The notes beneath the pieces are model-generated. The model had not been told where the DNA came from. It was given only the letters and a program-made list of their open reading frames with translations, and searched no databases. Both the position numbers and the translations under genes were made by a program. A DNA stretch of 5,135 nucleotides, from assembly GCA_002315275.1 (NCBI GenBank), contig DCGN01000122.1:6203-11337 (forward strand). Reading direction: 5' to 3'. Shown one piece after another: positions 1-5,111 of the stretch. The DNA comes from Clostridiales bacterium UBA1777. GTDB lineage: Bacteria > Bacillota > Clostridia > Oscillospirales > Oscillospiraceae. Positions within the stretch are counted from its first letter, which is position 1. Every line of letters begins with the position of its first letter.

Positions 1-5
1 TTTTA

Positions 6-31
6 AACTCCCCGCCTAATGACGGGGAGTT
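6..31 (-). terminator. Hairpin downstream of the ArsR-family gene, possible operon terminator
   Basis: A perfect 9-bp stem (arms 6-14 and 23-31, core CTCCCCG/CGGGGAG) encloses an 8-base loop. It begins 33 bases past the stop codon of the repressor gene, where the end of the metal operon is expected. Read on the minus strand the stem is followed by only about three T and then AAAA to the window edge, so the U-tract of a classical intrinsic terminator is weak. Read on the plus strand it is followed by TAGTCTTGTC, also not a tract, so it could instead serve an unseen gene to the left. The hairpin is certain; function and direction are inference. Confidence 0.5.
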
Positions 32-64
32 AGTCTTGTCATGATTAGTTTACATAATATGCAA

Positions 65-427
65 TCATTCTTCGATATGCTCCATACCCTGACTCACTAT
101 GGTGCGCACATGGCTGTCGGCAAGAGAATAGAATATGCTCTTGCCCTCTCTGCGGCACTTGACCAGCTTGCTGCGCTTGAGTATGTTAAGCTGATGCGAT
201 ATAGCTGATTGCGTCATGTTGAGCGCGGATGCAAGGTCACACACGCAGACCTCTGCCTCAAACAGCACGAACAGTATGCGGATGCGAGTTGAATCTCCGA
301 AGACCTTAAAAAGCTCTGCAAGGTCATAAAGGTGCTCCTCGCAGGGGAGCGTCTCACGCACTTTTTTCAGCAGTTCCTCATGAACCTCTGTTGTTTCGCA
401 GCACTCTGCAGCGTAATTCTGATCCAT
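65..427 (-). CDS. cadC: CadC/SmtB-type ArsR-family metal-sensing transcriptional repressor
   Basis: A 120-residue protein, the usual length for ArsR/SmtB repressors, which bind operator DNA as dimers and release it when metal binds. The winged helix-turn-helix covers roughly residues 33-102: the family opening (VFGDSTRIRIL, 42-52), the recognition helix region (MTQSAISHQLNILKRSKLV, 71-89) and the wing (REGKSIFYSL, 93-102). Both classical metal sites seem present. The alpha-3N site is suggested by Cys9/Cys10 in the N-terminal arm plus CVCD (Cys61, Cys63), the CadC hallmark for Cd/Pb. The alpha-5 site is suggested by Asp104-x-His106 and His117-x-x-Glu120, the SmtB/CzrA Zn-site spacing. The start is set by AAGGAGG at 433-439, five bases before the ATG. 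It lies 48 bp after the efflux ATPase gene on the same strand and has its own promoter in that gap. The symbol cadC is provisional; smtB or czrA would be alternatives. Confidence 0.9.
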   Translation of the reverse strand: MDQNYAAECCETTEVHEELLKKVRETLPCEEHLYDLAELFKVFGDSTRIRILFVLFEAEVCVCDLASALNMTQSAISHQLNILKRSKLVKCRREGKSIFYSLADSHVRTIVSQGMEHIEE

Positions 428-441
428 AACGACCTCCTTGT

Positions 442-479
442 ATTATGTTAATTATAATATGTCAACAACATTATGTTAA
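442..479 (-). promoter_or_regulatory. Tandem 10-bp repeats overlapping the cadC promoter, candidate operator
   Basis: On the minus strand the 10-mer TTAACATAAT occurs twice, at 479-470 and at 451-442, with starts 28 bp apart. The first copy covers the -35 box and the second begins at the last base of the -10 box and runs toward the transcription start. Between them, ACATAATGT and GACATATTAT form a loose imperfect dyad. Repeats bracketing a promoter are a normal layout for a repressor site, and the adjacent gene encodes a repressor. That the encoded protein binds here is inference. The site differs in sequence from the inverted repeat ahead of the HMA gene. Confidence 0.5.
451..479 (-). promoter_or_regulatory. 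Sigma-A-type promoter for the ArsR-family gene
   Basis: On the minus strand, TTAACA (479-474, five of six matches to TTGACA) is separated by exactly 17 bp from TATAAT (456-451, a perfect -10 box). The predicted start is near 444, giving a leader of about 17 bases that contains the AAGGAGG ribosome-binding site. The -35 box overlaps the stop codon (476-478) of the upstream ATPase gene, so the repressor can be made both from this internal promoter and from read-through of the operon. Confidence 0.75.
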
Positions 480-2335
480 ATTTCTAAAGCCCGTATCGCG
501 TTTAAGACTGCGATGACCATCACGCCGACATCGGCGAAAATTGCCGTCCACATACCCGCGATTCCGAGCGCGCCGAGGAGCAGGCAGATGAGCTTTATGC
601 CGATCGCTATCACGATGTTCTCGCGCACGATTCGGATACATTTTTTCGAGACGCGTATCGCGAGGGGTATTTTTAGAGGGTCATCATCCATCAGCACAAC
701 GTCAGCCGCCTCTATTGCCGCATCCGATCCGAGCGCGCCCATCGCAATGCCGACGTCTGCGCGGGAGATAACGGGAGCATCGTTTATACCGTCTCCGACA
801 AACGCGAGCTTTTTGCCTTTTGGCATATCGGAGAGCAGCTTTTCCGCTATGCTCACCTTGTCGGCGGGCAACAACTGAGAGAATACGTCAGCAATCCCGA
901 GCTTCTCTGCAACTGCTTTTGCTGTCGCCTCGTTATCTCCGGTTAACATAACTAAACGCCTGATGCCGGCTGAGGATAGCTCGGAGAAGGCCTTTGCGGC
1001 AGTGGGCTTGATAACGTCGCTTATGATCAGATATCCGAGATACTCGCCGCCCGCCGCAACGTGAACAGCCGTGCCGACCTCGCGTATTTCAGCGGGGGTT
1101 ATACCGCACTCAACCATCAGCCTTGCATTGCCCGCGTATACGGTCCTGCCGTCAATATCGGAGCAGACACCCTTGCCCGAAAGCTCCCTCACATTTTCGA
1201 CTCGAGTTCTGTCAAGCTCGCCGGATGAGGCGTTTACGATGCACCTTGCGATGGGATGTGACGAGTAGCTCTCGGAGAGAGCGGCAAGCTCAAGAAGCTC
1301 ATTATCGGGCAGACGCATGCTTACGAGCTTTGTGACCTCGAAAACTCCCTTTGTCACCGTGCCCGTTTTGTCAAATACGAGCGTTGTCACATCGGACAGG
1401 GCTTCGAGATAGTTTGAACCCTTTATCAGTATACCGTGCCTTCCCGCACAGCCGATCCCCGCGAAAAAGCTGAGTGGGACGCTTATTACGAGTGCGCACG
1501 GACAGCTGATAACGAGAAATGTGAGCGCTCTGTACACCCATTCGCCCCAAAGAGCGGGAACCCCGAGCACCAGGCGGACAACGGGCGGAATGATAGCCAA
1601 AGCCAGCGCGCTAAAGCACACGGCGGGAGTGTATATTCTCGCAAACCTCGTGATAAACGCCTCAGAGCGGGATTTGCGGGAGCTCGCGTTTTCAACAAGC
1701 TCCAGAATCTTTGACGCTGTGGACTTGCCGAACTCCTTGACCGTGCGAAGCTTGAGAGACCCCGAGAGATTGACGCAGCCGCTTTGCACGTCATCTCCGA
1801 TACCGACAGCGCGAGGGGCGCTTTCGCCCGTCAACGCGGCGGTGTCAAGCGTACTTTCTCCACTGAGAACAACAGAGTCGATAGGTATCCTTTCTCCGGG
1901 ACGGACAACGATAATACTGCCGACTGTCACCTCGTCCGGAGCGACCTGAACGAGCTCACCGTGTTCGCCTTCAATATTGGCGCAGTCGGGACGGATATCC
2001 ATGAGCGCGGCGATGTTCCTTCTGCTTCTGCCGACGGCGGCGCTCTCGAAAAGCTCTCCTATCTGATAGAACAGCATTACGGCGGAGGCCTCAAAGCTGT
2101 CTCCGAGTACTGCCGCTCCGATAGATGCGACTGCCATCAGAAAATTCTCGTCAAACGCCTGCCCGCGAAGTATGCCTTTTGCTGCGCGGATCAGAATATC
2201 ATAGCCGACAATGATATAGGGGAGAAGAAACGCATATTGCTTTGCAGCGTCAGGCAGCGGAAGAAGCCTGATCGCGAGCATAAGCACAGCGGCGGAAATT
2301 ATGCGAATAAGGGATTTTTTCTGCTTTCGGTTCAT
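476..2335 (-). CDS. cadA: P1B-type Zn/Cd/Pb-exporting ATPase (CadA/ZntA type) without an N-terminal HMA domain
   Basis: A 619-residue inner-membrane pump that uses ATP to export soft divalent metals. Predicted helices lie near 10-28, 33-50, 62-80 and 82-98, then 235-258 and 268-290, then 574-592 and 596-615, the eight-helix P1B plan. Diagnostic motifs in order: TGES (169-172, actuator domain), CPC (278-280, transport site), DKTGT with the phosphorylated Asp322, SSHP (358-361, P1B nucleotide-domain His-Pro), TGDN (465-468) and GDGINDA (514-520). Lys581 and the DVG at 602-604 in the last two helices match the K...DxG signature of the Zn/Cd/Pb subgroup (P1B-2) and argue against a copper pump. 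All catalytic residues are intact. The N-terminus goes almost directly into the first helix, with no CxxC domain; that domain is encoded by the preceding gene. The start ATG sits 8 bp after the HMA stop codon, with GAGG (2342-2345) overlapping that TGA, suggesting translational coupling. The zntA name would be equally fair. Confidence 0.95.
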   Translation of the reverse strand: MNRKQKKSLIRIISAAVLMLAIRLLPLPDAAKQYAFLLPYIIVGYDILIRAAKGILRGQAFDENFLMAVASIGAAVLGDSFEASAVMLFYQIGELFESAAVGRSRRNIAALMDIRPDCANIEGEHGELVQVAPDEVTVGSIIVVRPGERIPIDSVVLSGESTLDTAALTGESAPRAVGIGDDVQSGCVNLSGSLKLRTVKEFGKSTASKILELVENASSRKSRSEAFITRFARIYTPAVCFSALALAIIPPVVRLVLGVPALWGEWVYRALTFLVISCPCALVISVPLSFFAGIGCAGRHGILIKGSNYLEALSDVTTLVFDKTGTVTKGVFEVTKLVSMRLPDNELLELAALSESYSSHPIARCIVNASSGELDRTRVENVRELSGKGVCSDIDGRTVYAGNARLMVECGITPAEIREVGTAVHVAAGGEYLGYLIISDVIKPTAAKAFSELSSAGIRRLVMLTGDNEATAKAVAEKLGIADVFSQLLPADKVSIAEKLLSDMPKGKKLAFVGDGINDAPVISRADVGIAMGALGSDAAIEAADVVLMDDDPLKIPLAIRVSKKCIRIVRENIVIAIGIKLICLLLGALGIAGMWTAIFADVGVMVIAVLNAIRALEI

Positions 2336-2343
2336 ATCACGCC

Positions 2344-2562
2344 TCAGAAAAAGATTTCGCAGTCGGGCTCAATCCGGCGGCAGACGCGCAGTACCTCACG
2401 CATAACGGATGCAGCATCGGCACCGTCCTCAAACTCTACCGTCATTTTAAGCGCCATGTAGCTTACAACGGCACTCTTGACTCCGTTAACGCCGTTTGCC
2501 GCGCGTTCCATTTTATCGGCACAGTTGGCGCAATCAACTTCAATTTTATAGGCTTTCTTCAT
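2344..2562 (-). CDS. Stand-alone HMA-domain metal-binding protein (split partner of the ATPase)
   Basis: A 72-residue soluble protein consisting of a single heavy-metal-associated (ferredoxin-like) domain. The binding loop is VDCANCADKME, with Asp10, Cys11 and Cys14. This DCxxC form is typical of Zn/Cd/Pb HMA domains such as that of ZntA, whereas copper chaperones usually have MxCxxC. The rest fits the domain: a helix after the loop, GVKSAVVSYMALKMTVEF as the central strands, and IEPDCEIFF at the end, as seen at the HMA end of clostridial CadA-like pumps. The start was placed at the ATG at 2560-2562 because GGGAGG (2570-2575) lies 7 bases upstream; a longer reading from a TTG at 2577 would put the ribosome-binding site inside the gene. 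It is first in the operon and ends 8 bp before the ATPase. Its likely role is as metal donor to, or regulatory domain of, that pump (inference). Confidence 0.87.
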   Translation of the reverse strand: MKKAYKIEVDCANCADKMERAANGVNGVKSAVVSYMALKMTVEFEDGADAASVMREVLRVCRRIEPDCEIFF

Positions 2563-2584
2563 ACCAAAACCTCCCAATCATGAA

Positions 2585-2606
2585 CATATGAGCATTCATT
2601 CATATG
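2585..2606 (-). promoter_or_regulatory. Candidate ArsR-family operator ahead of the metal operon
   Basis: A perfect inverted repeat, CATATGA (2585-2591) and TCATATG (2600-2606), separated by 8 bases. The right arm lies within a 10-bp palindrome, TTCATATGAA (2599-2608). The length and the ATATGA...TCATAT core resemble the 12-2-12 type operators of SmtB/CzrA/CadC repressors. It lies at about +5 to +26 from the predicted start of the HMA-ATPase transcript, where bound repressor would block transcription. The repeat is directly visible; the protein that binds it is inferred from the operon content. Confidence 0.7.
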
Positions 2607-2616
2607 AACTAAGTAG

Positions 2617-2645
2617 AGTATACTACGTGGATGACAGAAATGCAA
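2617..2645 (-). promoter_or_regulatory. Probable promoter of the HMA-ATPase operon
   Basis: On the minus strand TATACT (2622-2617, five of six to the -10 consensus) is preceded after 17 bp by TTGCAT (2645-2640), a weak -35 that keeps the TTG. The predicted start is near 2610, immediately ahead of the inverted repeat at 2585-2606. A weak -35 is acceptable for a metal-inducible promoter. The 5' leader would be about 48 bases. Confidence 0.55.
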
Positions 2646-2663
2646 TACCGTTAAATAATAAAG

Positions 2664-2684
2664 ATTTATTGAAAATCAATAAAT
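2664..2684. promoter_or_regulatory. Perfect 9-bp AT-rich dyad in the divergent intergenic region
   Basis: Arms ATTTATTGA (2664-2672) and TCAATAAAT (2676-2684) form a perfect inverted repeat with a 3-base spacer. It ends 5 bp before the -35 box of the rightward promoter; its centre is about 51 bp upstream of the predicted start. It could be a binding site for a dimeric regulator, possibly the helix-turn-helix protein encoded downstream, or merely an AT-rich UP-like element. The dyad is directly seen; function is inference. Confidence 0.45.
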
Positions 2685-2689
2685 AATTG

Positions 2690-2718
2690 TTGACAAACAT
2701 AATCGCGCGGTATATTAT
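2690..2718 (+). promoter_or_regulatory. Sigma-A-type promoter of the DUF2975-HTH-DUF4173 operon
   Basis: A perfect -35 box TTGACA (2690-2695), a 17-bp spacer, and TATTAT (2713-2718), five of six to the -10 consensus. The predicted start is near 2725, giving a leader of about 48 bases. AT-rich sequence upstream could act as an UP element. It is the only good promoter found ahead of the three plus-strand genes, which are otherwise tightly packed. Confidence 0.8.
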
Positions 2719-2724
2719 ACCTGC

Positions 2725-2749
2725 TGCGGGAACGGATAATTCTCCCGCA
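2725..2749 (+). promoter_or_regulatory. GC-rich hairpin at the predicted 5' end of the operon mRNA
   Basis: A 7-bp perfect stem, TGCGGGA (2725-2731) with TCCCGCA (2743-2749), encloses an 11-base loop. It begins at the predicted transcription start and ends 9 bases before the AAGGAG ribosome-binding site (2759-2764), so it does not occlude the site. Such a 5' terminal stem commonly protects mRNA from 5'-dependent decay. No T-tract follows, so it is unlikely to be an attenuator. The role is inference. Confidence 0.5.
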
Positions 2750-2772
2750 AGTAATGTTAAGGAGACCGGATC

Positions 2773-3228
2773 ATGCCTCGTATTTCTAAAAAAGCCTCGA
2801 TCATGCTGTCGCTCGTGCTGGCGTGTACATTTATGCTCGCGCTGTTCGCGGCGGCGTTTATCTTCCCGCTTTATGTGGATGCGCTGTATGCGCAGGCAAG
2901 AGATGCCATGAAGCTCGGCAGAGGGCTGCTGCTCACGATAGGTTATCTTGCGCTTGCGGCTTCCGCCGTCGCTGACGGACTATTGTTTATGCTTCTCCTC
3001 AGAGTAAAGAAAAGCCTTGTCTTCACGCCGGAGAGCGTTGCTCTTATAAGGCGCGTCTCATGGTGCAGCTTCTTCGTGGGTATTTTGCTCTGCGTGCTCG
3101 GTTTTTATTATGTGCTGTGCTGGGTGCTGTGCTTTGCGGCAGTTCTCCTCGGCCTTTGCCTCAGAGTCGTAAAGAACGTGATCGAAGAGGCGATAGATAT
3201 CAAGGCCGAGAATGACCTTACCGTGTGA
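2773..3228 (+). CDS. DUF2975 family four-helix membrane protein
   Basis: A 151-residue membrane protein. Hydrophobic segments near residues 9-31, 50-77, 95-114 and 115-131 give four helices. Features typical of the DUF2975 family are the segment FTPESVALIRRVSWCSF (84-100) between helices two and three and the C-terminal tail RVVKNVIEEAIDIKAENDLT (131-150), which would be cytoplasmic. The length is normal for the family. The start is supported by AAGGAG at 2759-2764, 8 bases before the ATG. It is the first gene of the operon and is followed after 9 bp by a small helix-turn-helix gene; this pair recurs widely in Firmicutes. The molecular function of the family is not established. Given the conserved pairing, it may control or be controlled by the DNA-binding partner, but that is inference. 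Confidence 0.85.
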   Translation: MPRISKKASIMLSLVLACTFMLALFAAAFIFPLYVDALYAQARDAMKLGRGLLLTIGYLALAASAVADGLLFMLLLRVKKSLVFTPESVALIRRVSWCSFFVGILLCVLGFYYVLCWVLCFAAVLLGLCLRVVKNVIEEAIDIKAENDLTV

Positions 3229-3237
3229 GGTGGCGCT

Positions 3238-3441
3238 ATGATAGTGATAAATCTCGACGTGGCAATGGCAAAGAAAAAAATGAGCCTTAACGAGCTTTCG
3301 GATAAAGTAGGTATCACGCTTTCAAATCTGTCGATACTGAAGAACAACAAGGCCAAGGCAATCCGCTTCGCGACCCTTGACGCTATCTGCAAGGCTCTCG
3401 ATTGCAGGGTGGAGGATATAATAGAGTATGTCGATGAATGA
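3238..3441 (+). CDS. Small Cro/C1-type helix-turn-helix transcriptional regulator (YozG-like)
   Basis: A 67-residue protein that is almost entirely one DNA-binding domain. The sequence opens MIVINLDVAMAKKKMSLNEL, followed by a helix-turn-helix at about residues 15-36 (MSLNELSDKVGITLSNLSIL), then KAKAIRFATLDAICKALDC and the ending EDIIEY. These are hallmarks of the Cro/C1-type HTH proteins partnered with DUF2975. No sensor or dimerisation domain is present, so any signal must come from a partner, plausibly the preceding membrane protein. The ribosome-binding site GAGG (3227-3230) overlaps the upstream stop codon TGA, with the ATG 7 bases further on, suggesting translational coupling. The last 14 bp overlap the start of the next gene. 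It probably regulates its own operon; the target site is not shown by the sequence. Confidence 0.9.
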   Translation: MIVINLDVAMAKKKMSLNELSDKVGITLSNLSILKNNKAKAIRFATLDAICKALDCRVEDIIEYVDE

Positions 3442-5011
3442 TGAACCTGATATGGAAGAAAATAAAACGATAAAGAAAAAGCGCGTCTACTCGCTCGCGG
3501 AAACGGTTTTCGCGTGGGCGTGCATCGGCTTCGGATACATAATGAGCAGAGTGACCGAGTTTACAAGCCCGCTTACGGCATTTATTCTGGTGATAGCGCT
3601 CTACGCCGCGGCGGTAATCATGCTGAGAGTTAATAAGCTGCACATCTCTCCTATGGGTGCGATAGTCGGCGCGAGCGGGCTTATAATCAGCTTGTCGATC
3701 ATTATCGACGGGACATTTCTGACAGGGCTGTCGTTTATATATGCGCTCGCGGCCGGAGCTTATTTCGTGTTCAGCTCGTCGGGCAATACGCTTGAGAGCG
3801 GTGTTTCCGACCTTATGCTTCGCGATGTGCTGAGAGCCGTGCTGTCGTATCCGTTTGCCTCATTTACTAATATATTCCCGGCACTGACCGGAAGGCTCGG
3901 GAAAAAGACAGTGAAGACCTCGCTGCATATCGTTCTCGGAGCTCTCGCGGCGACAATCCCCGCCTGCATAATAGTGAAGCTTCTGTCATACGATGATGGC
4001 TTCACGGGTATCTTGAAGTCCGTTTTCAGCTTTGAACGTTTTAACGTAGGCAGCTTCATCTATTTCGGCATTATAACCGTGCTCGCGGCGATGTATATCT
4101 TCGGCCTATATGTTTCCTCTGTGGACAGAAAGGGCATGGGTAAGCTCTCGGCAGAGTCAGTAAAAGAAAAAACGGCCGCACGGAAAAGAGTGCCCGCTGC
4201 CGCTGTGCTTGCGTTTGCTGCACCCATGCTTGCCGTGTATGTGGTATTTTTCATATCCCAGTGGAAATACTTCGTATCGGGCTTCTCCGGTATCCTGCCC
4301 GACGGTACTACCTATGCCGAGTACGCAAGAAACGGATTTTTCCAGCTTTGCGCGGTCGCGGCCATAAACCTCGTCCTCACAGCGATGATAGACGCGTTTG
4401 CAGAGAGAGCGGGAAAGGCAAAGGATGTATCGGCGCGTGTGGTTTCGGCTGTGCTTGCGATATCGTCGCTTGTCCTGCTCAGTACTGCCGCCGCAAAGAT
4501 GGCGCTGTACGTTAAGATGTATGGCCTCACGCAGACACGTGTGTACGCGTCATGGTTCATGGCGGTGCTTGCGGTGGTATTCGTGCTCGTTATCGTCAAG
4601 CAGCTTGTGCCGCGCTTCAAGCTCATCCCGATAAGCCTTGCGTGCTGCGTTGCGCTGTATGCCGTGCTTGCGTTTTCGGGAGTTGAGGGACTTATCGCGA
4701 AGCATAACGTTGACCGATATCTCGATAAGACGCTCTACAATGTGGATGTGGTAGAGCTCTATAATCTCGGCGATGCCGCCGTGCCCGAGATAGCGAGGCT
4801 CGCGGATGAACTCGGAGTCGGTGCGGACGACGGTATTAAGTACAATTATCAGACGATGTATTCCGAGAGCACTCCGATAAAGGACAGAATTGCATGCACT
4901 CTTATGCTCGCATGCGACAGATATCCCGAGGCTTACCGCGGAATGACGCCATGGACGATACAGCGCCGGAGAGCGATAAATGCACTAAAGGCATACGGTT
5001 GGATGGATTAA
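3428..5011 (+). CDS. DUF4173 family polytopic membrane protein
   Basis: A 527-residue integral membrane protein with a short charged cytoplasmic-type N-terminus (residues 1-20, rich in Asp/Glu then Lys/Arg) and about eleven hydrophobic segments, near 23-40, 47-66, 76-93, 98-115, 165-185, 208-229, 257-277, 303-322, 335-355, 373-391 and 398-416. Conserved-looking blocks of the DUF4173 family are SGILPDGTTYAEYARNGFF (287-305), a YGLTQTR stretch (365-371) and HNVDRYL (426-432). The last 110 residues form a soluble tail with no motif I recognise; it contains LGDAAVPEIARLADEL (447-462) and ends in basic and aromatic residues. The start at 3428 gives a 14-bp overlap with the HTH gene, and GGAGG (3411-3415) is 12 bases upstream, slightly far; an ATG at 3434 is possible but further still. 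No catalytic or transport motif was found. Family assignment is from remembered motifs; function is unknown. Confidence 0.8.
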   Translation: MSMNDEPDMEENKTIKKKRVYSLAETVFAWACIGFGYIMSRVTEFTSPLTAFILVIALYAAAVIMLRVNKLHISPMGAIVGASGLIISLSIIIDGTFLTGLSFIYALAAGAYFVFSSSGNTLESGVSDLMLRDVLRAVLSYPFASFTNIFPALTGRLGKKTVKTSLHIVLGALAATIPACIIVKLLSYDDGFTGILKSVFSFERFNVGSFIYFGIITVLAAMYIFGLYVSSVDRKGMGKLSAESVKEKTAARKRVPAAAVLAFAAPMLAVYVVFFISQWKYFVSGFSGILPDGTTYAEYARNGFFQLCAVAAINLVLTAMIDAFAERAGKAKDVSARVVSAVLAISSLVLLSTAAAKMALYVKMYGLTQTRVYASWFMAVLAVVFVLVIVKQLVPRFKLIPISLACCVALYAVLAFSGVEGLIAKHNVDRYLDKTLYNVDVVELYNLGDAAVPEIARLADELGVGADDGIKYNYQTMYSESTPIKDRIACTLMLACDRYPEAYRGMTPWTIQRRRAINALKAYGWMD

Positions 5012-5021
5012 ACCGAGAATG

Positions 5022-5055
5022 TGCCCCTCAATGTTTCAATCGGCATTGAGGGGCA
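5022..5055 (+). terminator. Strong hairpin after the DUF4173 gene, probable operon end
   Basis: A perfect 12-bp stem, TGCCCCTCAATG (5022-5033) with CATTGAGGGGCA (5044-5055), encloses a 10-base loop. It starts 10 bases after the stop codon and ends 13 bp before the promoter of the next transcription unit, the position of a terminator. It is not followed by a T-tract on either strand (AGCATAATC on the plus strand), so it is not a classical intrinsic terminator. It may terminate with a factor, insulate the tRNA promoter, or protect the mRNA 3' end. Confidence 0.6.
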
Positions 5056-5068
5056 AGCATAATCAAGG

Positions 5069-5097
5069 TTGACACGGTTTGGCCTTTGTGGTATAAA
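5069..5097 (+). promoter_or_regulatory. Near-consensus sigma-A promoter for a tRNA gene
   Basis: A perfect TTGACA (5069-5074), a 17-bp spacer and TATAAA (5092-5097, five of six matches). The predicted start near 5104 leaves only about 8 bases before the mature 5' end of the tRNA, a layout typical of stable-RNA genes. It is the closest match to consensus in the window together with the rightward operon promoter. Confidence 0.85.
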
Positions 5098-5111
5098 TAT
5101 ACGAGATAAAC

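Noticed and set aside
476..2335. Copper-type P1B ATPase
   Set aside because: The CPC motif alone would allow it, but Lys581 and DVG (602-604) in the last two helices, the DCxxC partner and the CadC-like repressor all point to Zn/Cd/Pb.
1784..2461. A 225-codon plus-strand open frame opposite the ATPase and HMA genes
   Set aside because: It is fully antisense to two genes with complete family motifs, has no credible ribosome-binding site or promoter, and its translation has no recognisable domain. It is a by-product of the codon composition of the opposite strand. The other plus-strand frames in 513-1949 are rejected for the same reason.
2563..2577. Longer HMA protein starting at TTG (2577), adding five residues
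   Set aside because: The GGGAGG ribosome-binding site (2570-2575) would lie within the coding sequence, whereas it is ideally spaced for the ATG at 2562.
2585..2606. Shared control of both divergent operons by the metal repressor
   Set aside because: The inverted repeat lies more than 80 bp from the rightward -35 box, and no similar repeat is near the rightward promoter, so a joint effect is not supported.
2725..2749. Riboswitch or attenuator in the rightward leader
   Set aside because: The leader is only about 48 bases with a single short stem, has no competing fold and no T-tract, so there is too little sequence for a known riboswitch class.
2687..2911. A 74-codon plus-strand frame over the intergenic promoter and the start of the DUF2975 gene
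   Set aside because: It begins within the promoter -35 region, upstream of the predicted transcript start, and runs in another frame of a well-supported gene.
4398..4634. Arg/Cys-rich plus-strand frame inside the DUF4173 gene, and several minus-strand frames in 3108-4626
   Set aside because: These are shadow frames of the long membrane protein gene; their biased composition (Arg, Cys, Ser) is what hydrophobic codons give in another frame, and no start signals support them.
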